From: Candidatus Neomicrothrix sp. UBA6944
GTDB lineage: Bacteria > Actinomycetota > Acidimicrobiia > Acidimicrobiales > Poriferisodalaceae
Reading direction: 5' to 3'
Length of the DNA: 7,387 nt
NCBI GenBank assembly: GCA_002448715.1
Contig: DJZU01000043.1
Span: 1-7,387 of the forward strand
Shown: positions 1 through 6,388 of the stretch, one piece after another
Layout of the letters: the number at the start of each line of letters is the position of its first letter
How positions within the stretch are numbered: the first letter of the stretch is position 1
Notes under the pieces: generated by a model
Database searches by the model: none
What the model saw: only the letters and a program-made list of their open reading frames with translations
What the model was told of the DNA's origin: nothing
Position numbers and translations under genes: made by a program

Positions 1-72
1 GACCTACTAATGAGAGGGGTTTTCTTGTCGAGCGAGGGCGAGGCTATTACTAGTGGCGGGAGTGACCTTGTG

Positions 73-444
73 TCACCGAAGAAAGGTCAACCAGATAGAG
101 AAAGCTATTCCCGCGAACGCCAACACGACCATGGTGACGATACTTGACCTAGGTAGCCGACCATCGCCGTCGCTGGGGAGCCGTTTTCGCACTATCTGAA
201 GTAACCGATCTGCCCAGGCCACATCCCTACTAAGTATTCCCAGCCCCACGGCGACGATCAAAAGACCTGGTCCTGGTAATGGCATCATGATCACGCCCAG
301 AATGGTGATCAGTGTTCCAGAGGTCATGCGAAATAAGCGGGTTGCAACGCCTCGTCGTGCCTCTTCCCGGGTCTCCTCCCGGTAGCCGGTCTCAAACTCG
401 GCCTCTATGGCTGCTTCCTCGAAGCGGTTCTCTTCTTCGTTCAC
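73..444 (-). CDS. PGPGW-family small membrane protein
   Basis: Encodes 123 residues from a GTG start, with a GGAAG Shine-Dalgarno 7 nt upstream. The core from about residue 40 to 80 is hydrophobic and carries the PLPGPG turn (55-60) followed by LLIVAVGLGILSRD (61-74), the hallmark of the PGPGW putative transmembrane family. A second membrane segment spans about 102-121, giving two membrane passes joined by a basic/polar loop (86-100). The N-terminal 30 residues are strikingly acidic, with 12 Glu in the first 28, and probably lie in the cytoplasm. No biochemical function is established for this family as far as I know, and none is assigned here. The gene stands 117 bp downstream of the phosphatase gene on the same strand, so it may be a separate unit or a distal operon member. 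The family call is firm; the role is unknown. Confidence 0.85.
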   Translation of the reverse strand: MNEEENRFEEAAIEAEFETGYREETREEARRGVATRLFRMTSGTLITILGVIMMPLPGPGLLIVAVGLGILSRDVAWADRLLQIVRKRLPSDGDGRLPRSSIVTMVVLAFAGIAFSIWLTFLR

Positions 445-561
445 TAATCGACTTCCGTTCCAGAGGATGGGCCATGTCGCGGTGCCCTGATTGGGTTGAC
501 TTAATTACCAGACTTTAGGTTGTCGCAAACTAGCAGCGAGAATGCCGCTTGCTTTTGTTGG

Positions 562-1332
562 TCACACCACCATATTGAGTCGAAGAGTTGCAATAGTCTC
601 GGGATAAGTTCCCAATTGTCCGATTAGGAAGTCTTCGACACCGCCATAGCGAGAGTCCAAGTGGTGCAATGTCTGAGCCATAGCGTCTCTCGGCGCTGAC
701 AAAGCTGGCCGAATAGCTTCGACATCAGCGCCTGCGGCTTCAAGACTTGGTCTAAGTTCATTGATGCGACGTTCGGAACGTAGCGCGTTGGTGAGTTCGT
801 AATCATCAAGAACAGACTCGCGATCGACGCCGCAAAGTTCTAGAACCAGCGCAGCCGCGATACCTGTTCGGTCCTTGCCAGCGGTGCAGTGGAAAAGCAG
901 AGGCCAACAGTCTAGATCTGCGGCTAAATCCAAAAAACTGTTGAACTGGGCTCCTGATGCCGAGAGCATCTCGATATAGCTATCGGCTACATCATCGACG
1001 GTTACTGAAGTAATTTCGCCCGCTCTTATGCGATCCACAAACTCCTTTTGTTGTGCAATCTCATCTCCGATCGGTAAAGGAGCGTGGGTTGTCACCGTCG
1101 GCCACAGCCTAGAAATGTCCCTATTCGACTCAGCCGAAGTCCGGAAATCTACGACGGTTCGGATGCCATAACTTGCAAGTTCTTCGCGATCATCGTCAGT
1201 TAGATTACTCAGACGGTCAGAGCGAAACAGAGCATTTGTCCGAACGTGGCGACCGCCATCGGCCGTGTAGCCGCCTATATCGCGACAGTTCATCGCTCCG
1301 GTTAATGGAAGAACAGCGGAGTCACGATTCAT
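562..1332 (-). CDS. Tyrosine / dual-specificity phosphatase (Y_phosphatase3, MptpB-like)
   Basis: Encodes 256 residues. The P-loop HCTAGKDRTG at 148-157 gives nucleophile Cys149 and phosphate-binding Arg155; Lys153 and Asp154 match the HCxxGKDR form of MptpB/LipA-type phosphatases, which can act on phosphotyrosine, phosphoserine/threonine and phosphoinositides. The N-terminal family blocks are present: NCRDIGGY (15-22), FRSDRLSNLT (36-45) and TVVDFRTSAE (59-68). The C-terminal part carries the usual helical region and a YGGVEDFL motif (229-236). Length is close to the roughly 250-280 typical of the family. There is no signal peptide, so it is probably cytoplasmic, although MptpB relatives can be exported by other routes. 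The ATG lies inside the 4-bp ATGA overlap with the acyl-CoA dehydrogenase stop codon and no good Shine-Dalgarno precedes it, so translation is probably coupled. The natural substrate cannot be read from the sequence. Confidence 0.9.
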   Translation of the reverse strand: MNRDSAVLPLTGAMNCRDIGGYTADGGRHVRTNALFRSDRLSNLTDDDREELASYGIRTVVDFRTSAESNRDISRLWPTVTTHAPLPIGDEIAQQKEFVDRIRAGEITSVTVDDVADSYIEMLSASGAQFNSFLDLAADLDCWPLLFHCTAGKDRTGIAAALVLELCGVDRESVLDDYELTNALRSERRINELRPSLEAAGADVEAIRPALSAPRDAMAQTLHHLDSRYGGVEDFLIGQLGTYPETIATLRLNMVV

Positions 1333-2447
1333 GATTGGGGTCTCGGCTCTCTCGGCAGGCCGAGGATTCTCTCCCCAATGATGTTTCGCAGGATTTGAGT
1401 GGTCCCACCCATAATCGTATAAGCGGGCGAATAGACGAGGTTTCTGGATACCCGGTTGCTCAGCATCGCGTCAGCGCCGGTTACCAGACCCACAAAATTA
1501 GCGACCCTTTGTTCAAACTCGGTACACCACGTCTTTGTTATGGCCGAGTACTGAGCGAACGGGGTCTGGCGCAGAACGTTTCTCAGCACCATGTCCCGCC
1601 CGATCCTGTATCCGGTCTCGATTTGAGCCATCTCCTGCCTGATGAGAGGACTCGATGAGTCGATCGACTCTTTTGTATCTAAATAGAGGCGTTGATTTGA
1701 AGCCAAGCGATCAATTCCACCGCGTTCGTGTTCCAGTTGACGCATCGTTTGGCCGAAACTGTTGTTGAGTTCACCAACAAGATTTTCTCCCGGGACGAGA
1801 ACATCATTGAAGAAGACTTCGTTGAAGTGAGAATCACCCGAGGCATCTTTAATCGGCTTAATTTCGATGCCTGGCGACTTCATGTCGACAATGAATTCGC
1901 TCATCCCCTTGTGAGGGGCAGCATCCAGGTCGGTTCGACAAATTAGATAACACCAGTCAGCTGACTGGGCCCCGCTGGTCCAGATCTTTTGCCCATTGAC
2001 GACCCAATTCGTTCCATCTTTTGCAGCTTTGGTGCTGATGCCGGCAACGTTGGAACCAGCATCAGGTTCGGACATGCCGATGCACCACTTCGACTTGCCC
2101 TGCCTCATCGCAGGGAGAAATCTCTCTTGCTGTTCGGGAGTGCCGTATGCCAGCAGGACCGGGCCGATCTGCCGGTCAGGGAAAAACGACCCAGCCATGG
2201 GAGCACGCCCCAGCAGCAATTGTTCGGTCACAACGAATCGTTCGACTTCTGGTCGTCCGTCCCCGCCCTTGTCAATGGGCCACGTCATTCCGATCCAGCC
2301 CTTTTGGGCGAGCCTCAAAGTGAACTCGTCGCTGTAGCCGACCAACCAACCATCATCAGTTTTAAACAAGTCGGAGGTGGCTTCGCTCACCCAATGTGCG
2401 GCCTCTTTAGCCAATTCATCGAATTCTTCTGGCCAGGTGTACTCCAT
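1329..2447 (-). CDS. Acyl-CoA dehydrogenase (FAD-dependent)
   Basis: Encodes 372 residues from ATG 2447. It oxidises an acyl-CoA thioester to the 2,3-enoyl-CoA, passing electrons to FAD and then an electron-transfer flavoprotein. The FAD/substrate signature CIGMSEPDAGSN lies at 122-133, KIWTSGA at 154-160 in the beta domain, and the C-terminal signature GGTTQILRNIIGERILGLP at 347-365. In the usual MCAD catalytic position (the Glu of YEGT) this protein has Gly347. A Glu at 241, in LEHERGGID, lies where isovaleryl-CoA and long-chain dehydrogenases keep their base, so it is probably active. The frame stays open 70 codons further upstream to 2657, but that stretch overlaps the divergent oxidoreductase gene and does not resemble the family, so I start at MEYTWPEEF. 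The stop overlaps the phosphatase start. Chain-length or steroid substrate is not predictable here. Confidence 0.9.
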   Translation of the reverse strand: MEYTWPEEFDELAKEAAHWVSEATSDLFKTDDGWLVGYSDEFTLRLAQKGWIGMTWPIDKGGDGRPEVERFVVTEQLLLGRAPMAGSFFPDRQIGPVLLAYGTPEQQERFLPAMRQGKSKWCIGMSEPDAGSNVAGISTKAAKDGTNWVVNGQKIWTSGAQSADWCYLICRTDLDAAPHKGMSEFIVDMKSPGIEIKPIKDASGDSHFNEVFFNDVLVPGENLVGELNNSFGQTMRQLEHERGGIDRLASNQRLYLDTKESIDSSSPLIRQEMAQIETGYRIGRDMVLRNVLRQTPFAQYSAITKTWCTEFEQRVANFVGLVTGADAMLSNRVSRNLVYSPAYTIMGGTTQILRNIIGERILGLPREPRPQS

Positions 2448-2456
2448 AGACGCATG

Positions 2457-2462
2457 AGCGTA
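2457..2462 (-). promoter_or_regulatory. Candidate -10 hexamer TACGCT for the acyl-CoA dehydrogenase
   Basis: TACGCT on the minus strand lies 9 nt before the ATG at 2447, and no Shine-Dalgarno separates them. It fits the actinobacterial TANNNT -10 pattern and would give a transcript with a leader of zero to a few bases. No convincing -35 is seen. The same hexamer sits just before the carboxyltransferase and LysR starts. This is inference from position and motif only. Confidence 0.4.
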
Positions 2463-2506
2463 GTCAACTGCCGGGATTTCTACGATTTTGCTGTACCTAA
2501 TACGGC

Positions 2507-2512
2507 TAACCT
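2507..2512 (+). promoter_or_regulatory. Candidate -10 hexamer TAACCT for the quinone oxidoreductase
   Basis: TAACCT (TANNNT type) ends 7 nt before ATG 2520, so transcription starting at the normal distance would begin at or next to the A of the start codon. The sequence between them, CGCCCGA, holds no Shine-Dalgarno. Together with the opposite-strand hexamer at 2457-2462, it would make the 72-bp gap a compact divergent promoter region. No clear -35 is visible. Confidence 0.35.
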
Positions 2513-2519
2513 CGCCCGA

Positions 2520-3500
2520 ATGCGAGCAGTGGTAATTACAGAATACGGCGATGTTGATGTTTTGAAGATCCAGGAGGTACCCGATCCGGACCCCGGACCA
2601 GATGAGGTGTTGGTGCAGGTAACTGCCTCCGCGATGAACCGCGCGGATTTGATGCAAAGACTTGGGCTATATCCAGCCCCAGGCCCCAAGCCTGTCTACG
2701 AAGTACCTGGATTGGAATATTCCGGCCGAATCGCGGCTGTCGGATCACAGGTAATGGACTGGTCAGTCGGTGATTCAGTAATGGGGATAGTTGCTGGGGG
2801 AGCGATGGCCGAGTTGGTAGTCACCCATGAACGAATGCTTCAACCTGTTCCTTCGAACCTTGACGTTGGTGACGCGGCGGCCATTCCGGAGGTTTTTATG
2901 ACTGCTCACGATGCGCTAGTGACCCAGGGGATGTTTACCTCTGGAAGCCGAGCATTGGTTCACGCGGGCGCCTCTGGAGTTGGTACGGCCTCAATCCAAA
3001 TTGTGAAGGCTCTGGGTGGAGAGATTGCTGTTACCTGCTCTGCCGGCAAAGCGTCTGCATGCCAGGATCTCGGCGCAGACGTGGTTATCGACTACGCCGA
3101 GCAGGACTTTGTGGATGCCATTGCTGAATGGACTCAGGGAGACGGAGTCGACGTGGTATTGGACGTAATAGGTGGCGAGTACCTGGCCAAGAACCTTCAG
3201 TGCGTGAAGGTCCAAGGACGCATTATTCAGGTAGGGGCCATGGGCGGGCCTGTTGCGTCGTTGCCTTTGGGCGCTTTGTTACCAAAACGTGCATCCCTGA
3301 TTGGAACGGTATTGCGTTCAAGACCCATCGAACAGAAGATTGACGCGAATCAACGTTTCATGAGGGAGTTATTTCCGAGATTTGGTGACGGCACCTTAAA
3401 GCCTGTAATTGATTCGAGGTATCCGTTGGAACAAATTGCCGACGCTCATGTGTACATGGCAACGAACGCAAATGTCGGCAAAATTCTTATTGATCTATAA
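2520..3500 (+). CDS. NAD(P)H:quinone oxidoreductase, PIG3 family (zinc-independent MDR)
   Basis: Encodes 326 residues and reduces quinones or related electrophiles with NAD(P)H in the cytoplasm. The family blocks run in order: MRAVVITEYG start, NRADLMQRLGLYP (40-52), PGLEYSG (63-69), the GD turn (84-85), AIPEVFMTAHDAL (121-133), the nucleotide-binding HAGASGVGTASIQ (148-160), SAGK (174-177, whose Lys can contact the NADPH 2'-phosphate), DVIGGEYLAKNL (215-226), and PVIDSRYPLEQIADAH (295-310). The zinc-ligand pattern of alcohol dehydrogenases is absent, as expected for the quinone reductase branch. Length matches the family (about 325). The open frame reaches back to 1989, but those 177 extra codons are antisense to the acyl-CoA dehydrogenase and look nothing like the family, so ATG 2520 is the start. 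The gene diverges from the acyl-CoA dehydrogenase and converges on gltA with a 16-bp gap. The true substrate is unknown. Confidence 0.92.
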   Translation: MRAVVITEYGDVDVLKIQEVPDPDPGPDEVLVQVTASAMNRADLMQRLGLYPAPGPKPVYEVPGLEYSGRIAAVGSQVMDWSVGDSVMGIVAGGAMAELVVTHERMLQPVPSNLDVGDAAAIPEVFMTAHDALVTQGMFTSGSRALVHAGASGVGTASIQIVKALGGEIAVTCSAGKASACQDLGADVVIDYAEQDFVDAIAEWTQGDGVDVVLDVIGGEYLAKNLQCVKVQGRIIQVGAMGGPVASLPLGALLPKRASLIGTVLRSRPIEQKIDANQRFMRELFPRFGDGTLKPVIDSRYPLEQIADAHVYMATNANVGKILIDL

Positions 3501-3516
3501 GTGAAGCGCCGATTAG

Positions 3517-4788
3517 TTACCGATTCGCCATTTGCACATAGTCTCGCTCATCGGGACCGGTATACATCTGGCGCGGGCGGTAAATTTTTTGTTCAGGATC
3601 GTCAAGCATTTCTTGCCAATGGGCCAGCCATCCTGGCGTGCGCCCGATAGCGAATAAGACGGTGAACATGTCCATAGGAAAGCCCATGGCCTCGTAAATC
3701 AGACCGGAGTAGAAGTCAACGTTTGGGTACAGGTTCCGGTCAATGAAGTACGGATCGCTTAGTGCAACCTCCTCTAGCTTCATTGCGATATCTAGAAGCG
3801 GGTTCATGCCGGTTACTTCGAAAACCTGGTCGGCGGTCTTTTTGATGATTGTTGCTCGAGGGTCGTAGCTCTTATAGACGCGGTGACCGAATCCCTGTAG
3901 GAGAGTTTCACCTGACTTAACTTTTTCTACGTAGGCCGCGACGTTGTCGAAACTGCCGATGTCATGAAGCATGTGAATAACGGCTTCGTTGGCGCCACCG
4001 TGTAGTGGGCCATAGAGGCCGCAGGTCGCAGCGGCGACAGCAGAGTATGGATCTGCATTACTTGAACCGACTGTTCTCATGGTCGTTGTTGAACAGTTCT
4101 GTTCGTGGTCTGCATGAAGAATCAAAAGAATGTCCAGAGCCCGAGTGAGGATAGGGTCGGGTTCATAAGTCGGGTCCGCAACATTCCACATCATTCGAAG
4201 AAAGTTGCCGGTGTAACCGAGATGATTGACCGGGTACTCATACGGCAGCCCCAGTCGGTTCTTGTAGGCAAAAGCTGCCATGGTTGGCATCTTGGCTATC
4301 AGTCGGTGAGTTTGGATCAGCCGGTTGTGAGGGTCACTTATGTTTTTTGCTTCTGGATAGAAGGTGGACAGCGCCGCGACGGTAGAAACCAAAGTTCCCA
4401 TTGGGTGGGCGTCGTAACGTAAGCCCTTCATGAATTGAGCAATATCTTCGTGAACGTATGTGTGGTAGGTGATGTGGTGCACCCATTCTTCGGCTTCGGC
4501 TTCGGTGGGCAGTTCGCCGTTGAGTAGGAGGTAACAAACTTCCAGGAAATTTGAGTGTTCGGCGAGTTGTTCTATGGGATACCCGCGATAGCGAAGGATG
4601 CCGTTTCCACCGTCTATGTAGGTGATTTTGCTGTTGCAATTCGCGGTTGACATGTAGGCCGGGTCATAAAACCACATTCCTTTGTCCAGTTCGCGAAGAG
4701 CGGCTGATGAGATGGTGCCGTCCACAATCGGAACGGTGACGCTTTCCCCACTTCGGTTGTCTGTGATCGTGAAGGACTCTTCTGACAC
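3517..4788 (-). CDS. gltA: Citrate synthase (type II, GltA-like)
   Basis: Encodes 423 residues, close to the 427 of E. coli GltA, and condenses acetyl-CoA with oxaloacetate to citrate at the entry of the TCA cycle. The catalytic residues are visible: His263 in GPLHGGANEA, His302 in GFGHRVYKSYDPRA and Asp358 in YPNVDFYSG. The HADHEQN block (225-231) and PRQMYTGP near the C-terminus are also conserved. The N-terminal beta-rich extension and the SKITYIDGGNGILRYRGYPI block (53-72) resemble the hexameric, NADH-sensitive E. coli type, but the E. coli Cys206 position is Asp205 here. Start is GTG 4788, chosen because an AAAGGA Shine-Dalgarno lies 7 nt upstream and MSEESFTITDN fits the family N-terminus. 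A 194-bp noncoding region with strong inverted repeats precedes the gene, and the stop faces that of the oxidoreductase. It could use propionyl-CoA as a side substrate, but the overall match favours a true citrate synthase. Confidence 0.95.
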   Translation of the reverse strand: MSEESFTITDNRSGESVTVPIVDGTISSAALRELDKGMWFYDPAYMSTANCNSKITYIDGGNGILRYRGYPIEQLAEHSNFLEVCYLLLNGELPTEAEAEEWVHHITYHTYVHEDIAQFMKGLRYDAHPMGTLVSTVAALSTFYPEAKNISDPHNRLIQTHRLIAKMPTMAAFAYKNRLGLPYEYPVNHLGYTGNFLRMMWNVADPTYEPDPILTRALDILLILHADHEQNCSTTTMRTVGSSNADPYSAVAAATCGLYGPLHGGANEAVIHMLHDIGSFDNVAAYVEKVKSGETLLQGFGHRVYKSYDPRATIIKKTADQVFEVTGMNPLLDIAMKLEEVALSDPYFIDRNLYPNVDFYSGLIYEAMGFPMDMFTVLFAIGRTPGWLAHWQEMLDDPEQKIYRPRQMYTGPDERDYVQMANR

Positions 4789-4820
4789 GATTATTCCTTT
4801 TCATTCTGTACGTCTTGTAT

Positions 4821-4882
4821 GTCGACAATGGGGTCAAGCCCTCAGGTGCGCCGTTGCACAGCTTGATAATCCCCGGTTGGAC
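4821..4882 (-). promoter_or_regulatory. Long imperfect stem-loop in the gltA 5' leader
   Basis: Pairing can be read by eye. The segments 4821-4823, 4826-4828, 4830-4833 and 4834-4839 (GTC, CAA, GGGG, TCAAGC) are complementary to 4880-4882, 4877-4879, 4871-4874 and 4861-4866 (GAC, TTG, CCCC, GCTTGA). An inner helix GTGC/GCAC joins 4846-4849 to 4856-4859. Together this gives about 20 Watson-Crick pairs with small bulges, including TAAT at 4867-4870. It ends 32 nt before the gltA start codon and has no T-tract on either strand, so it is not an ordinary terminator. I recognise no known riboswitch class. It could be an RNA leader element, a protein-binding DNA dyad or a processing site; regulation of gltA is inference. 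Confidence 0.45.
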
Positions 4883-4894
4883 CGTACCTCAACT

Positions 4895-4919
4895 TGAAGA
4901 GTTTCGCCTCTTCAGAGGC
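4895..4919 (-). promoter_or_regulatory. Two mutually exclusive hairpins in the gltA leader
   Basis: The perfect repeat 4906-4911/4914-4919 (GCCTCT, AGAGGC) forms hairpin A. The perfect 7-bp repeat 4895-4901/4908-4914 (TGAAGAG, CTCTTCA) forms hairpin B with a 6-nt loop. They share bases 4908-4914, so an RNA can form only one at a time. In the gltA transcript A would be made first and B could replace it. Neither is followed by a T-tract. The pairing is directly visible; switching behaviour is speculation. Confidence 0.4.
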
Positions 4920-4924
4920 ACAGA

Positions 4925-4930
4925 ATTCTA
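4925..4930 (-). promoter_or_regulatory. Candidate -10 hexamer TAGAAT for gltA
   Basis: TAGAAT on the minus strand differs from TATAAT at one base. Initiation about 7 nt downstream would give a leader of roughly 130 nt that contains both inverted-repeat systems and the gltA Shine-Dalgarno. No good -35 box is found at 16-18 nt upstream, so confidence is low. Confidence 0.3.
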
Positions 4931-4947
4931 GAACTACTGGGACGATT

Positions 4948-4964
4948 GCCCCTATAGATAGGGC
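4948..4964 (-). terminator. Hairpin after the carboxyltransferase gene, possible weak terminator
   Basis: A 6-bp inverted repeat CCCTAT/ATAGGG (4950-4955 and 4958-4963) lies 18 nt beyond the carboxyltransferase stop codon. An extra G-C pair forms if one base is bulged. The downstream sequence on the minus strand is AATCGTCCC, not T-rich, so it lacks the second half of an intrinsic terminator. It may instead protect the mRNA 3' end or be incidental. Confidence 0.25.
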
Positions 4965-4982
4965 TTGGTATGTCCGAAGTAT

Positions 4983-6332
4983 TTAAAGTGGGGAGTTGTC
5001 ATGCCGGCGGCGGGGGAGCCATTCACGCTTTGAACTGAAAAGGCTGACTAGATCGGCTAATTCCTTGCGTGTCTGAGAGGGGTCGATGACAGCGTCAACG
5101 AATCCGCGTTCTGCTCCAACATAGGGGTTTAGATAAGTGTGTTCATAATCTTCGACCCAAGTGGCAATAGCTTCATCGGATTCCCCGCGTTGAAGGATTT
5201 GTGCTGCTTGAGTGGCTCCCATTACAGCTATCTCGGCGGTGGGCCACGCCAGATAGGCATCGTTTCCCATTGTTTTGGAGTCCATAACGATGAATGCTCC
5301 CCCGTATGACTTGCGTAATACGACCGATATTCGTGGGACGGTGGCTCGGGCGTATGCAAATGCCATCTGAGCTCCGTGACGGATCATGCCGCGCCACTCC
5401 AGGTCTTTACCGGGGTAGAAGCCGGGTGTATCGACAAAGGTGATGATAGGTATGTTGAAAGCGTCGCACATGGCTACGAAACGAGCGCCCTTTTGGGACG
5501 CCGGTATATCAAGGGTTCCGGCGATTGCCATTGGTTGATTCGCGACCACACCGACAGGTTTTCCTCCGATGCTTGCCAGTCCGGTTACCAAGTTTTCGGC
5601 CCAACCTGCTCTTAGTTCTAGGAACTCTTCATCGTCTGCGACTAACCGGATGACGTCTCGAACGTCATAGGAGCCCGTAGGGGTGTCCGGGAGAAGGTCT
5701 AAAGCTTCGGGAATTGCTCGGTCGACGGGATCGGCCGTAGCTTGAAACGGCGGCTCTTCGTCATTGTGATTGGGTAAGAATCGAAGAATGTCGCTGATGG
5801 TGGGAAGCACGTCATCGCGTGGAACAACGATGCTGGCGGCGCCCGTGTCCCGGTAGTGGACGGATGCACCGCCTAGTTCCTCAACATCTACTTGGACGCC
5901 TGTCATTTGCCGCACTGGGACGGGTCCGCTCACGAATGCGTAGGCATCTTCGGCCATCACCACTACATCTGCGAGCCCGATTAATAAAGCTGTTCCGGAG
6001 ACGGCAGGCCCGGTCACACCTGCGAGAATTGGTACAACTCCCGACGCCTTAGCGAGCACGCGAGCTGCTCGACCCCATCCATCCAATGCCGCTACTCCAT
6101 GGTTGGCGTCAGCGCCTGAGGACGCGAGGAGTAGAACGATGGGGAGGTGTTTTTCTAAGGCCATCGCCGCTGCGGTGGTGAGAGTGTCGCCGTCGTCGGG
6201 TGTCAGAGCACCGCGATGTTCTGGGTCTTCCGCTCGAATGAGCATGATCGGTCGACCATCGAGGTTGTGTACGCCTGCTACTGCATGTGCTGGCGTTCCT
6301 TGGCGCAACTGAAGGGCGATGGGGTTCGTCAC
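4983..6332 (-). CDS. Acyl-CoA carboxylase beta (carboxyltransferase) subunit
   Basis: Encodes 449 residues with two crotonase-fold halves. It moves the carboxyl group from carboxybiotin to an acyl-CoA such as acetyl- or propionyl-CoA. The N-terminal half has GVTGPAVSGTALL (105-117), FVSGPVPVRQMTG (133-145) and VEELGGASVH (150-159). The C-terminal half has FVDTPGFYPG (299-308), the second oxyanion-hole block RKSYGGAFIVMDSK (340-353) and AWPTAEIAVMGA (362-373). By the S. coelicolor PccB numbering I recall, the specificity residue Asp422 corresponds to Ile348 here, as in the broader AccB type. The protein is about 60 residues shorter than the usual 510-530 and lacks the early family segment with RIDALLD-like sequence. 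GTG 6332 is the first possible start, because the frame has no ATG, GTG or TTG between it and an upstream in-frame TGA. No biotin carboxylase or biotin carrier gene is in the window. Confidence 0.9.
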   Translation of the reverse strand: MTNPIALQLRQGTPAHAVAGVHNLDGRPIMLIRAEDPEHRGALTPDDGDTLTTAAAMALEKHLPIVLLLASSGADANHGVAALDGWGRAARVLAKASGVVPILAGVTGPAVSGTALLIGLADVVVMAEDAYAFVSGPVPVRQMTGVQVDVEELGGASVHYRDTGAASIVVPRDDVLPTISDILRFLPNHNDEEPPFQATADPVDRAIPEALDLLPDTPTGSYDVRDVIRLVADDEEFLELRAGWAENLVTGLASIGGKPVGVVANQPMAIAGTLDIPASQKGARFVAMCDAFNIPIITFVDTPGFYPGKDLEWRGMIRHGAQMAFAYARATVPRISVVLRKSYGGAFIVMDSKTMGNDAYLAWPTAEIAVMGATQAAQILQRGESDEAIATWVEDYEHTYLNPYVGAERGFVDAVIDPSQTRKELADLVSLFSSKREWLPRRRHDNSPL

Positions 6333-6339
6333 AATGATG

Positions 6340-6345
6340 AGCGTA
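6340..6345 (-). promoter_or_regulatory. Candidate -10 hexamer TACGCT for the carboxyltransferase
   Basis: TACGCT on the minus strand ends 7 nt before GTG 6332, with CATCATT between and no Shine-Dalgarno. This is the spacing expected if the transcript starts at the start codon itself. It suggests the carboxyltransferase can be transcribed independently of the LysR gene 56 bp upstream. No clear -35 is visible. Confidence 0.4.
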
Positions 6346-6388
6346 GGCGCGTTCGGTGACCGAGTAGTGCTGTTAGTGGCAAACCTCC

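Noticed and set aside
10..147. Small plus-strand open frame starting at ATG 10
   Set aside because: It runs antisense into the PGPGW gene, has low-complexity polar content and no Shine-Dalgarno, and resembles no family.
1351..1364. CTCGG/CCGAG hairpin near the end of the acyl-CoA dehydrogenase gene
   Set aside because: It lies inside the coding sequence, encodes the conserved LGLPREP tail, and has no T-tract.
1989..2519. Plus-strand open frame extending the quinone oxidoreductase by 177 codons
   Set aside because: It lies antisense to the well-supported acyl-CoA dehydrogenase, does not resemble the MDR family, and the family start MRAVVITEYG falls exactly at 2520.
2448..2657. 70-codon N-terminal extension of the acyl-CoA dehydrogenase
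   Set aside because: It would overlap the start of the divergent oxidoreductase, is not family-like, and the normal N-terminus begins at MEYTWPEEF.
4488..4505. Triple CTTCGG tandem repeat
   Set aside because: It encodes an EAEAEE stretch in citrate synthase in a surface-helix region; it is a codon-level repeat with no sign of separate function.
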